DNA of 64,000 bases, from contig NZ_KQ949025.1 in NCBI RefSeq assembly GCF_001514285.1, forward strand, positions 251,571 to 315,570, written 5' to 3'. Positions 17,559-25,704 of the stretch are shown in pieces (the first letter of the stretch is position 1; each line of letters begins with the position of its first letter). The notes under the pieces are model-generated. The model made no database searches, was not told the DNA's origin, and worked only from the letters and a program-made list of their open reading frames with translations. The position numbers were made by a program, and so were the translations under genes. This DNA is from Streptomyces sp. DSM 15324 (GTDB lineage Bacteria; Actinomycetota; Actinomycetes; Streptomycetales; Streptomycetaceae).

Positions 17559-20219
17559 TCAGAACAGACTCAGCAACGCCTCCGCCGGATCCGTCAGCCC
17601 CGTTTCGCCGTCCGGGAGGGGGAGTTCGAACCAGACCGTCTTGCCTCGGGGGGTGCGGCGGGAGCCCCAGGCCGCGCTGAGGAGGCCGACCAGTTGGAGG
17701 CCTCGGCCGCCCTCGTCCGTGTCACGGGCGCGGCGGCGGCGCGGCTGGACCAGGCCCGCGTCCCAGACCTCGCAGACCAGGGTGCGGTCGAGCAGGAGGC
17801 GGAGCCGGATCTCGCCCTCGCCGTAGCGCAGGGCGTTGGTGACGAGTTCGCTGACCAGCAACTCCGTCGTGTCGACGAGGGGTTCGAGGTCCCAGGAGAG
17901 GAGCCGGGTGCGGGCGTACTCCCGTGCGCGGCCCACACTGCGCGGCTCGCGCGGCAGGGTCCAGTCGCCGACGGAGTCGGCGGGCAGGCCCTGTACACGT
18001 GCCATCAGCAACGCGATGTCGTCCTCGCCGTGATGGGTGTCGAGGGTGTTGAGGACGTGGTCGCAGACGTCCTCCAGGGGCCGGGTGGGGTCCGTGAGGG
18101 CGCCGACGAAGGCCTGGAGGCCCTCGTCCAGCGGGTGGTCGCGGGACTCGACGAGGCCGTCCGTGTAGAGGGCGAGCAGCGCGCCCTCGGGCAGGTCGAC
18201 CTCCACCTCCTCGAAGGGCTCGCCGCCGACGCCGAGCGGCATGCCCGGCGGGACGTCGAGCATCAGCGCCGGTTCGCCGGGTTCGACGAGGACGGGCGGG
18301 AGGTGGCCGGCGTTGGCGAAGGTGCAGCGGCGGGTGACGGAGTCGTAGACGGCGTACACGCAGGTCGCGAGGTACACCTCGGAGAGGTCGGCCTCGCGGG
18401 GGCGGCGGGCGGCACGGGTGGCCTGTTGGACGCCGCCGGGCGTGCCCAGCCCGCGCGCGATCTCGTCCAGCGCGGAGAGGACCTCGGCGGGTTCGAGGTC
18501 GAGCAGGGCCAGGGTGCGGACGGCGGTGCGCAGTTCGCCCATCGCGACCGCCGCGCGCAGGCCGCGGCCCATGACGTCGCCGACGACCAGGGCGGTGCGG
18601 TGGCCGGGGAGTTCGATGACGTCGAACCAGTCGCCGCCGACCTCGCTGGGCCGCCCCGTGGAGACGTTGCCCGGGAGGTAGCGGCAGGCGATGTCGAGGC
18701 CGGAGGCGACCGGGTCGCCGGGGGGCAGCAGGGACCGTTGCAGTATCAACGCCCGCTCGTGCTCACGCCGGTAGAGGCGGGCGTTGTCGATGCAGACGGC
18801 GGCCCGTGCCGCCAGTTCCCAGGCCAGGTCCCGGTCCCGGTCCCCGAACGGCTCGCTGCCCTTCGTACGGGAGAACTGCGCGAGCCCCACCACGGTGTCG
18901 TGGGCGACCATCGGGATGGCCAGCGTGGACTGGACGAGGCCGCCCTCCTCGCCGGGGATGCTCTGCGGACGGGCCGTGCGCAGGGCGTCCGCGCACGGGG
19001 AGTTGAACGGGAAGTGGTGGACCGCGCCGACCGCGACGGGCGCGCCGGTGGCCGAGTACGGGGCGTCGGAGACGGCGGAGGAGAAGGCGACCCGGCGCAG
19101 TTCGGCGCTGCCGTCGGCGAGGCCGGGCGGGGTCTCGTCGCCGGCCAGGAGGCCCTGGTAGAGGTCGACGGTGGCGAGGTCGCAGAATCCGGGCACGACG
19201 ACGTCGAGGAGTTCGCGCGCGGTGGTCTCCAGGTCGAGGGAGTTCCCTATGCGGGCGCCCGCCTCGTTCAGCAGGGCGAGATTGCGCCGTGCGGCGGCGG
19301 CCTCGCGGGCGGCGGCGCGGCGGGCGGTGATGTCGGTTCCGAGCCAGGCGATGCCGATGGGGCGGCCGGTGCCGCTGTGCACGCGGTAGAGGTTGATGGA
19401 CCAGTGCCGGCGTTCCTCGAAGCCCGGGACGAAGCCGGTGACGTGCATGTCCGTGATGGAGTCGCCGGTCTCCAGGACCCGGCGCAGGGTGGCGCTGACC
19501 CGCTCGGCCTCGGGCCGGGGCAGGTAGTCGTGGACGCCCTTGCCGCGGTGTTCCTCGGGGCTGCCGCCGAAGATGGAGGCGAACCGCTGGTTGGCGCGGC
19601 GGACCCGCAGGTCGGGGTCGATCAGCAGGAAGCCGAACGGGGATTGGCCGAAAATGGCCTGCGAGGCGGCGAGGTCGGTCTCGATGCTGCGCAGGGTGCG
19701 GACGTCGACGACGATGCACACGGCGGCCTTGTCGCCGTCGAGGCCGCGGGTCGGCATGACGTACACCTCGGCGAGCCCGCGCTCGCCGCGTCCGCCGCCG
19801 GGCACGGGGTCCGGCATCCGGAAGGGGACCACTCCGGTCCACTCCCGGCCGTCGAGGATCTCGGCCATCTTGCGCTCGCCGCGCTCGCGCAGGTCCGGGT
19901 CGATGAACGCCTCGATGGGGTCCATGCCGACGGCCCGGTCCGCGGAGATGCCGAAGATCTGTTCGGCGCGCAGGCTCCACTGGTCGACGAGCCCGTCGGG
20001 GCCGATCGAGAAGGACGCGACCTTGATGTAGTCGTAGATGGAGCCGGGCGGGCTGCTCTGCCACACGGCTTCCCCCGGTGCCGTCCCGGCGTCCATGAGT
20101 CCGTCGTGGGCGCGCTCCGCGGCCGGGGAGGCGTCCGAAGCGAACGCCCCTGCGGCCCTGGCCCTCACGCCGCCCGACGGGTCCTCGGACCCCGTGGCCT
20201 TCGCTGGTATCTCGCTCAC
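17559..20219 (-). CDS. PAS-PAS-GAF-SpoIIE (PP2C) phosphatase fused to an anti-sigma-type ATPase domain
   Basis: Multidomain regulator of about 886 residues, likely part of a sigma-factor partner-switching network. Order: PAS at ~60-165 (IYDYIKVASFSIGPDGLVDQWS), PAS at ~175-300 (IFGQSPFGFLLIDPDLRVRRAN), GAF at ~305-470, a PP2C/SpoIIE phosphatase at ~490-740 (EVGGDWFDVIEL, VVGDVMGRGLRAA, NAGHLPPVL, LYTDGLVES), and a C-terminal HATPase_c_2 (RsbW-like) domain with TELLVSELVTNALRYG and DEGGRGLQLV. The phosphatase would dephosphorylate an anti-anti-sigma factor. No membrane segment. I chose GTG 20219 because GGAGGGG lies about 10 bases upstream. The open frame continues to 20402 but is poor coding sequence. 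Confidence 0.92.
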   Translation of the reverse strand: MSEIPAKATGSEDPSGGVRARAAGAFASDASPAAERAHDGLMDAGTAPGEAVWQSSPPGSIYDYIKVASFSIGPDGLVDQWSLRAEQIFGISADRAVGMDPIEAFIDPDLRERGERKMAEILDGREWTGVVPFRMPDPVPGGGRGERGLAEVYVMPTRGLDGDKAAVCIVVDVRTLRSIETDLAASQAIFGQSPFGFLLIDPDLRVRRANQRFASIFGGSPEEHRGKGVHDYLPRPEAERVSATLRRVLETGDSITDMHVTGFVPGFEERRHWSINLYRVHSGTGRPIGIAWLGTDITARRAAAREAAAARRNLALLNEAGARIGNSLDLETTARELLDVVVPGFCDLATVDLYQGLLAGDETPPGLADGSAELRRVAFSSAVSDAPYSATGAPVAVGAVHHFPFNSPCADALRTARPQSIPGEEGGLVQSTLAIPMVAHDTVVGLAQFSRTKGSEPFGDRDRDLAWELAARAAVCIDNARLYRREHERALILQRSLLPPGDPVASGLDIACRYLPGNVSTGRPSEVGGDWFDVIELPGHRTALVVGDVMGRGLRAAVAMGELRTAVRTLALLDLEPAEVLSALDEIARGLGTPGGVQQATRAARRPREADLSEVYLATCVYAVYDSVTRRCTFANAGHLPPVLVEPGEPALMLDVPPGMPLGVGGEPFEEVEVDLPEGALLALYTDGLVESRDHPLDEGLQAFVGALTDPTRPLEDVCDHVLNTLDTHHGEDDIALLMARVQGLPADSVGDWTLPREPRSVGRAREYARTRLLSWDLEPLVDTTELLVSELVTNALRYGEGEIRLRLLLDRTLVCEVWDAGLVQPRRRRARDTDEGGRGLQLVGLLSAAWGSRRTPRGKTVWFELPLPDGETGLTDPAEALLSLF

Positions 20220-20326
20220 GCGAACCGTCCCCTCCAGCTCACCGCGCCCGGCACCGGTCACCGGCGGCGGCTGCCCGCAGTATCCAGCACTACGGCGCCG
20301 CACGACACGGTGTTCACGATCACAGC

Positions 20327-20351
20327 ACGGTCCGGGCTTTTTTTGGACCGT
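20327..20351 (-). promoter_or_regulatory. Hairpin with A-tract in the phosphatase upstream region
   Basis: Perfect 7-bp arms ACGGTCC (20327-20333) and GGACCGT (20345-20351) around an 11-base loop containing seven T (seven A in the gene's sense). Such a homopolymer is rare in this chromosome. It lies about 110 bases before the phosphatase start, in the otherwise empty 276-base gap to the next gene. Its role as operator or leader hairpin is open. Confidence 0.4.
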
Positions 20352-20495
20352 TCCGCGACAACACACCCAGTCTTCTAACCAGCGGGCACGGGGTCGAACC
20401 ACACCTTTCCGGGACGCTCGCCCACGGGCGCCGGACGAGTGGCACCGGACGAGTGACGCCGGCCGAGTGACGGCGCTGTCCCGCCGTACATCCGG

Positions 20496-20903
20496 TCAAC
20501 CCGGCACCGCGAGTTCGAACCAGACCGTCTTCCCGTTCTCGCCCGGCCGGGTTCCCCAGCGCCGGGAGGAGGAGGCCACCAGTTGCAGTCCGCGGCCGCT
20601 CTCGTCCTCGGGCCGGGCGGCGCGCTCGCGCGGCGGGTCGGGCAGCGGGTCGGAGACCTCGACCAGCAGGACGTCGTCGAGGCCCGCCGGGCGGACCAGG
20701 CGGACGCCGATGGGGCCGGTGGCGTGCCGCAGGGCGTTGGTCACCAGTTCGCTGACCAGCAGGGCGGTGATGTCACCGAGACTGTCGAGGCCCCAGCCGT
20801 GCAGTCGGCCCCGGACGACGCGGCGGGCGGTGGCCACCGCGCCGGGGTCCGCCGGGAACGTCCACTCTGCGCAGCCGTCTTCGGTGTCGACCACACCGAT
20901 CAC
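20496..20903 (-). CDS. Stand-alone anti-sigma-type ATP-binding protein (RsbW/HATPase_c_2 family)
   Basis: A 135-residue protein that is essentially one GHKL ATPase domain. It has ITALLVSELVTNALRHATG (N box), DESGRGLQLV (G1 box) and a C-terminal NGKTVWFEL strand. It matches the many Streptomyces serine-kinase/anti-sigma proteins and closely resembles the C-terminal domain of the neighbouring phosphatase. The start is GTG at 20901-20903. The frame is open some codons further upstream without a better start. It is likely regulated or antagonised by a partner elsewhere; no anti-anti-sigma gene is adjacent. Confidence 0.85.
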   Translation of the reverse strand: MIGVVDTEDGCAEWTFPADPGAVATARRVVRGRLHGWGLDSLGDITALLVSELVTNALRHATGPIGVRLVRPAGLDDVLLVEVSDPLPDPPRERAARPEDESGRGLQLVASSSRRWGTRPGENGKTVWFELAVPG

Positions 20904-20995
20904 TTCCCGGACCAGCGAGGGAACCCATGTCCGGTTTCATGGGGCTAGTAGGGACATACCCGATATCCAGGGGGCGCTATCGCCCGTCCGCCCGG

Positions 20996-21080
20996 GGAAG
21001 GCCGGCGCCGGAGGAAGGCCCTCACCCCGGGAAGGCCCTCGGCCCGGGAAGGCCCTCGGCCCGGGAATGCCGGCGCCCGG
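20996..21080. repeat. 17-bp GC-rich tandem repeat, about five copies
   Basis: Head-to-tail units based on GGAAGGCCCTCGGCCCG, starting at 20996, 21013, 21030, 21047 and 21064. The copies at 21030 and 21047 are identical; the outer copies diverge. Each unit is partly self-complementary through GGCC. Intergenic, between the anti-sigma-type gene and the NUDIX gene. Confidence 0.85.
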
Positions 21081-21096
21081 CGGAAGCCGGCCGGGG

Positions 21097-21154
21097 GTCA
21101 GCCGGGCCGGGTGGAGTCAGCAGGGCCGACCGGGGTCAGCGGGGCCGGGTGGAG

Positions 21155-21172
<18 letters not shown>
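21097..21172. repeat. 19-bp tandem repeat, four copies, entering the NUDIX 3' end
   Basis: Units at 21097, 21116, 21135 and 21154, based on GTCAGCGGGGCCGGGTGGA. The last copy contains the stop codon and final codons of the NUDIX gene, so the array sits in its transcript's 3' end. Confidence 0.85.
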
Positions 21173-21571
<399 letters not shown>

Positions 21572-21601
21572 GCGCCGGAGCCTACGGGACGTCGGTCGGG
21601 G

Positions 21602-21805
21602 TCAGTTCCGGCTGCTGTCCCCGCTCGAGGCCTGGCTCTGGCCGATGCGCTCGACCCAGTAGAGCTGCTTGTGGCCGCGGTCGTCGAGGCTGTCCGCGAT
21701 CTTCTGGGCCTCCGCCCGGGTGGCGTACCGGCCCACGCGGTAGCGATTGCCGTTGTCGTCCTGCCGTATGACGAGCCAGGGCAGAGAGATGGTGCCCTCG
21801 TTCAT
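21602..21805 (-). CDS. Small SPOR-domain-like protein
   Basis: A 67-residue protein that begins with a strand (LPWLVIRQDDNGNRYRVGRYATRAEAQKIADSL) resembling a single SPOR repeat: aromatic strand, Arg-Tyr, then AEAxxxADxL helix. SPOR domains bind glycan strands, but this one has no signal peptide, so a cytoplasmic role is possible. ATG at 21803-21805 is preceded by GGAGGGG. Short conserved proteins of this type are common in Streptomyces. It lies 30 bases upstream of the NUDIX gene on the same strand, possibly one operon. Confidence 0.75.
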   Translation of the reverse strand: MNEGTISLPWLVIRQDDNGNRYRVGRYATRAEAQKIADSLDDRGHKQLYWVERIGQSQASSGDSSRN

Positions 21806-22166
21806 CGCGCCCCTCCGCTTCCCCGGCACGGCCCGCTCCGCGCCCCGCCCTCTAAGGAAACCGCAATCCGCATATGCCCGAGCGTACGCCTTACCTTTAC
21901 ACAGCGAACACGGCTTTGCACAAAGAGGTACGCAACCAGCCAAGACGCAGGGGGCGCACGAGACCGAACGCGCCGTGCGGGCGCGCTGACGCGTCCGGTC
22001 GGCGGCACGTCGGGCATATATGGGGCGACCTGCGAGAACGATCGGAAACGACCGGATACCGACGGCGTGCGGGCGCGCTGTGTGCGGGCCTTTTCCGGGG
22101 GCAACTGCCGGAAGGGTGTGCGCCGCCCTCCGCGATGCGCTACCGCAAGGACGACCGGGGGCGACG
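21806..22166. other. Intergenic region with a 15-bp direct repeat
   Basis: Roughly 360 bases between the GntR gene and the SPOR-like gene, both on the minus strand. It contains an A+T-richer segment at 21885-21950 that probably holds the SPOR-like gene's promoter. The 15-mer CGTGCGGGCGCGCTG occurs at 21974-21988 and 22066-22080. No ORF here shows convincing coding bias. Confidence 0.45.
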
Positions 22167-22919
22167 CTATCTGACGGGCAGGTGGTAGGCGACGCGGTAA
22201 CGGTCGGCCGGGATGACCACGTCGGCCGTCTCCACCGGGCGGCCCGAGGCGTAGTACGTGCGCTGGACGACCAGGACGACATGGCCGGGGACACCGCCGA
22301 GCGCGAGGAGTTCCTCGGCGAGGCCCGGGCGGGCGCCCACCTCCTCCGTCACGTTGTCCACGATGACGTCGATGGCGCGCATCCGCTCGACCACGCCCAT
22401 GCCGCCGAGCGGACCCTCCTCGGGCAGCATGACGGGCGTCCGGCCGGTGACGGCGAGGGGTTCCCAGGAGGTCGAGAGCATCATCGTCTCGCCGGCCTCC
22501 CGGAAGACGTACTTGGTGCACATCACGCGGTCGCCGGCCTTGATGCCCAGCCGCTCGGCGACCGCCCCGCTCGCCTCGGACTGCCGGCTGCTGGACTCCC
22601 AGGTCCCGCGGGCGTGCGTCTCGGCCTGCTCCTGACGGAAGGGTGTGGCCCCGCTCGCGGGCCGGTTGCCGGAGCGGGCGATACGGCGGGGCACCGGCCG
22701 CTCGCGGACATACGTGCCGGATCCGGAGCGGCCCTCGACCAGGCCTTCGGCCATCAGGACCTTGCGGGCCTCCAGGGCGACGGTGTCCGAGACGCCGTAC
22801 TCCTCGCGGATTCTCGCCTGGGACGGCAGCCGGGCGTGCGGTGGCAGCGAGCCGTCCACGATCTTCTTGCGGAGATCGCCCGCGACACGCAGGTACGCCG
22901 GCTGCTCACCGAATGTCAC
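22167..22919 (-). CDS. GntR-family regulator (HutC subfamily, UTRA domain)
   Basis: A 250-residue transcription factor. The winged HTH at residues 8-75 shows YLRVAGDLRKKIVDGSLPPHARLPSQARIREEYGVSD and GLVEGRSGSGTYV. A UTRA effector domain follows at ~95-245, with the ending DVVIPADRYRVAYHLPV typical of HutC/FarR members. The ligand is unknown. It is translated from the ATG at 22917-22919. A region just upstream contains TGTACAGACAGCTACAG-type half-sites that could be its own operator. Confidence 0.93.
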   Translation of the reverse strand: MTFGEQPAYLRVAGDLRKKIVDGSLPPHARLPSQARIREEYGVSDTVALEARKVLMAEGLVEGRSGSGTYVRERPVPRRIARSGNRPASGATPFRQEQAETHARGTWESSSRQSEASGAVAERLGIKAGDRVMCTKYVFREAGETMMLSTSWEPLAVTGRTPVMLPEEGPLGGMGVVERMRAIDVIVDNVTEEVGARPGLAEELLALGGVPGHVVLVVQRTYYASGRPVETADVVIPADRYRVAYHLPVR

Positions 22920-22930
22920 TGGCCGCTCCC

Positions 22931-22955
22931 ATCAGGTTGTACAGACAGCTACAGC
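22931..22955. promoter_or_regulatory. Candidate GntR autoregulatory site
   Basis: About 15 bases upstream of the GntR start lies TTGTACAGACAGCTACAG, with CTGT/ACAG half-sites in both orientations. Position and half-sites suggest autoregulation. There is no clean palindrome. Confidence 0.3.
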
Positions 22956-23066
22956 GTGGCAACCGTGGGTTCGACCATGCAAGCAAAGGCCAGAGAATCA
23001 CTCGATGTGATGACATGTGCTTCGAGAAGGCTTTACGCAGGCACTTTCTGCCCGCTACCGGCGCGA

Positions 23067-24305
23067 TCACACGTCTTCGCTGCCGCTCCCGCCGGAACCG
23101 GAGCCGGAACCCGAGCCCGAGCCGGAGTCGCCCCCGTCGCCTTCGTCCTCGTCGTACGAGGGCGGGGTGGTGGCCAGGTCCAGGGCCTTGCGGGCGGCGA
23201 CGGTGGTGTCGCCGTCGACGTAGGCGTAGCCGCTCTCGTAGTGCAGGTAGAAGGTGTCGGCGTCCCCCGCGGTGGCCGCCTTCGCCCAGTCCGCCCGCGC
23301 ATCCCGCATCTCCCGCACCAGGGCGTCCACCGACTTGCCCGCGTCACCGGACCAGGTGTGGGCGTCCAGCGCGCCGGCCTGTTCCGCGAGCACGTCCCGC
23401 ACGTCCGCCGCCCAGTCCTTGTTGGCGTCCAGGTCCGCCTCGGCGTAGTCGTCCGGCTCCTCGTAGAGGACGTCGTCGATCGCGGCCATCGCCTTCAGGA
23501 AGGCCATCTGGTCGGCGTCCAGGGTCGTCTCGTCGGCGCGCAGCGAGCCGGTCAGGGTGCCGGTCTCGTCGGTGTGCGCGAAGACGCAGGTGATCTCGCG
23601 GTCGCCCCACTCCCAGCTGTCCGCGGTCGGCGTGAGGTAGTAGACGTCGACCTCGTCGCCCAGCGCCCAGCGGTCCATCGCGTAGGCGTCCTGGAGGGGC
23701 CCGCACTTGTCCTCGGCCTGGTCCGTGACGTATCCGTCGCCCGGGTAGTCGTCGCCGGACAGCGGGATCGTGCCGAACGCCTCACCCTCGTGCGGATCGG
23801 AGCAGGGCACCTCGTCGACGTCGTAGACGTCCCGGTCGAAGCTGCCCGGCACGTCGAAGCAGTCGCCCGCGGCGAGCGAGTAGCCGCCGCCCCTCGCGCC
23901 CTCCTTGACGCCCTCCCAGAACTCGGAGGCGACGTTCGTGGACAGCGACAGCGCCCACAGCGCGAGGCCGAGCGAGGACACGACCGCGCCCGCGATCGCC
24001 ATCCCCTTGCCGCGCTCGCCGCGCTTCTTGATCTGCACCAGCGCGATGATCCCGAGGATCAGCCCGACGGCCGGCAGGAAACAGAGCAGCCCCAGCACGA
24101 GCGCGGCGATGGCGACCCCGTTGACCGGAGCGGGACGGGCGAGCGGCGAGTACCCCTGCCCCCAGACCTGGTACGGCCCGGGCACGGCACCGTAAGGGGC
24201 CTGGGGGGCTTGGGGGTACGGCCCCTGCGGATACGGGCCGTGCGGCGGCGGCGGCCGGTACGGGTCCTGGGGCTGCGGGGACCCTGGGGGCGGGGGTATG
24301 GACAC
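23067..24305 (-). CDS. DUF4190 / septum-formation-domain membrane protein
   Basis: A 412-residue protein. A Pro/Gln/Tyr-rich cytoplasmic N-terminus (residues 1-60) precedes two membrane helices (GVAIAALVLGLLCFLPAVGLILGIIALVQI and GMAIAGAVVSSLGLALWALSL), the DUF4190 pattern. An outside domain then begins GDCFDVPGS and has paired cysteines (CSDPHEGEAFGTIPL, KCGPL, ITCVFAHT), as in the actinobacterial septum-formation domain. The tail is Gly/Ser-rich. The start is GTG at 24303-24305 with GGAG about 10 bases upstream. It is divergent from the serpin genes and probably acts at the cell envelope. Confidence 0.85.
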   Translation of the reverse strand: MSIPPPPGSPQPQDPYRPPPPHGPYPQGPYPQAPQAPYGAVPGPYQVWGQGYSPLARPAPVNGVAIAALVLGLLCFLPAVGLILGIIALVQIKKRGERGKGMAIAGAVVSSLGLALWALSLSTNVASEFWEGVKEGARGGGYSLAAGDCFDVPGSFDRDVYDVDEVPCSDPHEGEAFGTIPLSGDDYPGDGYVTDQAEDKCGPLQDAYAMDRWALGDEVDVYYLTPTADSWEWGDREITCVFAHTDETGTLTGSLRADETTLDADQMAFLKAMAAIDDVLYEEPDDYAEADLDANKDWAADVRDVLAEQAGALDAHTWSGDAGKSVDALVREMRDARADWAKAATAGDADTFYLHYESGYAYVDGDTTVAARKALDLATTPPSYDEDEGDGGDSGSGSGSGSGSGGSGSEDV

Positions 24306-24453
24306 GAGTACCGTGCTCCTGGTTCGGGCGGATCGAGGCGGGGTGCGGGCAGTCTGGCAGCGGGGTCCGACAGTGGCGCGGACAGTGGTGCGGAACTCGG
24401 ATGCGAAGGACGCGACTGGGCGGCATCGTAAGCGTGTGACTCACGGGGGCGGA

Positions 24454-25704
24454 ATGGCGGTCGCGAACGCGACGATTCGGGCGGTGAACGCGCTTGCCGC
24501 GCGCTGGGCCGGGGAGATCCGCGCGGACGGGAACTCGGTCTTCTCGGCGGCGGGCGTCTGGCCCCTGCTGGCCTTCCTCGCGGACGGCGCCGCGGGAGCC
24601 GCGCGGGCGGAACTGGCGGACGCCCTCGGGGTGCCGGCGGATCAGGCCGCGGGGGCGGCGCGGGAGTTGCTCGCCGGGATGGGCGCGGCACGGGGGCTGG
24701 ACACGGCCCTGGGCCTGTGGACGAAGCGGACCCTGGAACTGCGGGAGCCGTGGGCGGCGGGCCTGCCCGCCGAGGCGCACGGGGCGCTCACCGGGGACCT
24801 GGGCGCCGACCGGGCGGCGCTCGACGCCTGGGCGGCGCGGCGGACCGGCGGCCTGGTGGAGGCGATGCCGGTCGACGTGACGGACCGCACCGAGCTGGTG
24901 CTGGCGAGCGCGCTGGGGTTGCGGACCCGCTGGCTGCGGCCCTTCCGGGAGGGCGGTCCGCTGGACACCCCGCACTGGCCCGAGGGGGACGTGGCGGCCC
25001 TGACGCGGGAGAGCGCGGTGCTGGACCGGATCGGGGTGGCGGACACGCCCGACGGCCACGTCACCGAACTGAAGGTCCTCGGCGACAACGCCCTCGACGT
25101 CCATCTGCTGCTCGGCGAGGAGCGGATGACGCCGGGGCAGGTGCTGGGCGCCGGTGTGGGGCTGCTCGCCCGCCGGCACCCGGTCCTGCCCGGGTCGCGG
25201 CTGCCGTACGGCGTGGCGGGGCCCGGCGTGCGCGTGGAGCGGGAGCGTTCCCTGACGCCGGATCCGCCGACACTGAAGGTGGCGACACCGGCGTTCCGCG
25301 TCACCGCCCGCCACGATCTGCTCGAACGGCACGAGTTGTTCGGACTCACCACGGCCCGCGACCAACAGCACGGTCACTTCCCCGGCATCAGCGGCACCCT
25401 GCCGCTGGCCATCGGGTCGGCCGGGCAGTCGGCGGTGGCGAGGTTCGGCGCGACGGGCTTCGAGGCGGCCGTGGTGACGGCGTTCGGCGTGGTCGGCGCC
25501 GCCGGTGTGCCGCGCCTGCCGTGGCTGGTCACGACCGTCCGGGCCCGCTTCGACCGCCCGTTCGGCTTCCTCGCCGTGCACCGCCACTCACGGCTGGTGC
25601 TGGCGGCGGGATGGGTCGCGGACCCCGAACGGCTTCCCGAGGACCCCGAGGACCCCGGTTCCTACGAAGACCCCGAGGACTCCGAGGACTCCGAGGGCTG
25701 CTGA
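24454..25704 (+). CDS. Serpin-family protein, copy 1
   Basis: A 416-residue serpin-like protein without signal peptide or membrane segment. N-terminal NSVFSAAGVWPLLAFLADGA and LADALGV correspond to the serpin SPLSI/TxxEL region. The hinge GFEAAVVTAFG precedes a reactive-centre-like loop (VVGAAGVPRLPW). The C-terminal FDRPFGFLAVHRHSRLVLAAGWVADP is the classic serpin breach/shutter end. The tail is acidic and repetitive (PEDPEDPGSYEDPEDSEDSE). Serpins inhibit serine or cysteine proteases by a conformational trap; the target here is unknown. I chose the ATG at 24454 after GGGGGCGGA; GTG 24436 is an alternative. The stop overlaps the next gene's ATG. Confidence 0.85.
   Translation: MAVANATIRAVNALAARWAGEIRADGNSVFSAAGVWPLLAFLADGAAGAARAELADALGVPADQAAGAARELLAGMGAARGLDTALGLWTKRTLELREPWAAGLPAEAHGALTGDLGADRAALDAWAARRTGGLVEAMPVDVTDRTELVLASALGLRTRWLRPFREGGPLDTPHWPEGDVAALTRESAVLDRIGVADTPDGHVTELKVLGDNALDVHLLLGEERMTPGQVLGAGVGLLARRHPVLPGSRLPYGVAGPGVRVERERSLTPDPPTLKVATPAFRVTARHDLLERHELFGLTTARDQQHGHFPGISGTLPLAIGSAGQSAVARFGATGFEAAVVTAFGVVGAAGVPRLPWLVTTVRARFDRPFGFLAVHRHSRLVLAAGWVADPERLPEDPEDPGSYEDPEDSEDSEGC

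Noticed and set aside
17694..20378. Forward 894-codon ORF
   Set aside because: Antisense shadow of the SpoIIE-type phosphatase, typical for GC-rich codons.
22020..24431. Forward 803-codon ORF
   Set aside because: Runs antisense across both the GntR regulator and the DUF4190 protein; both reverse genes have clear domains.
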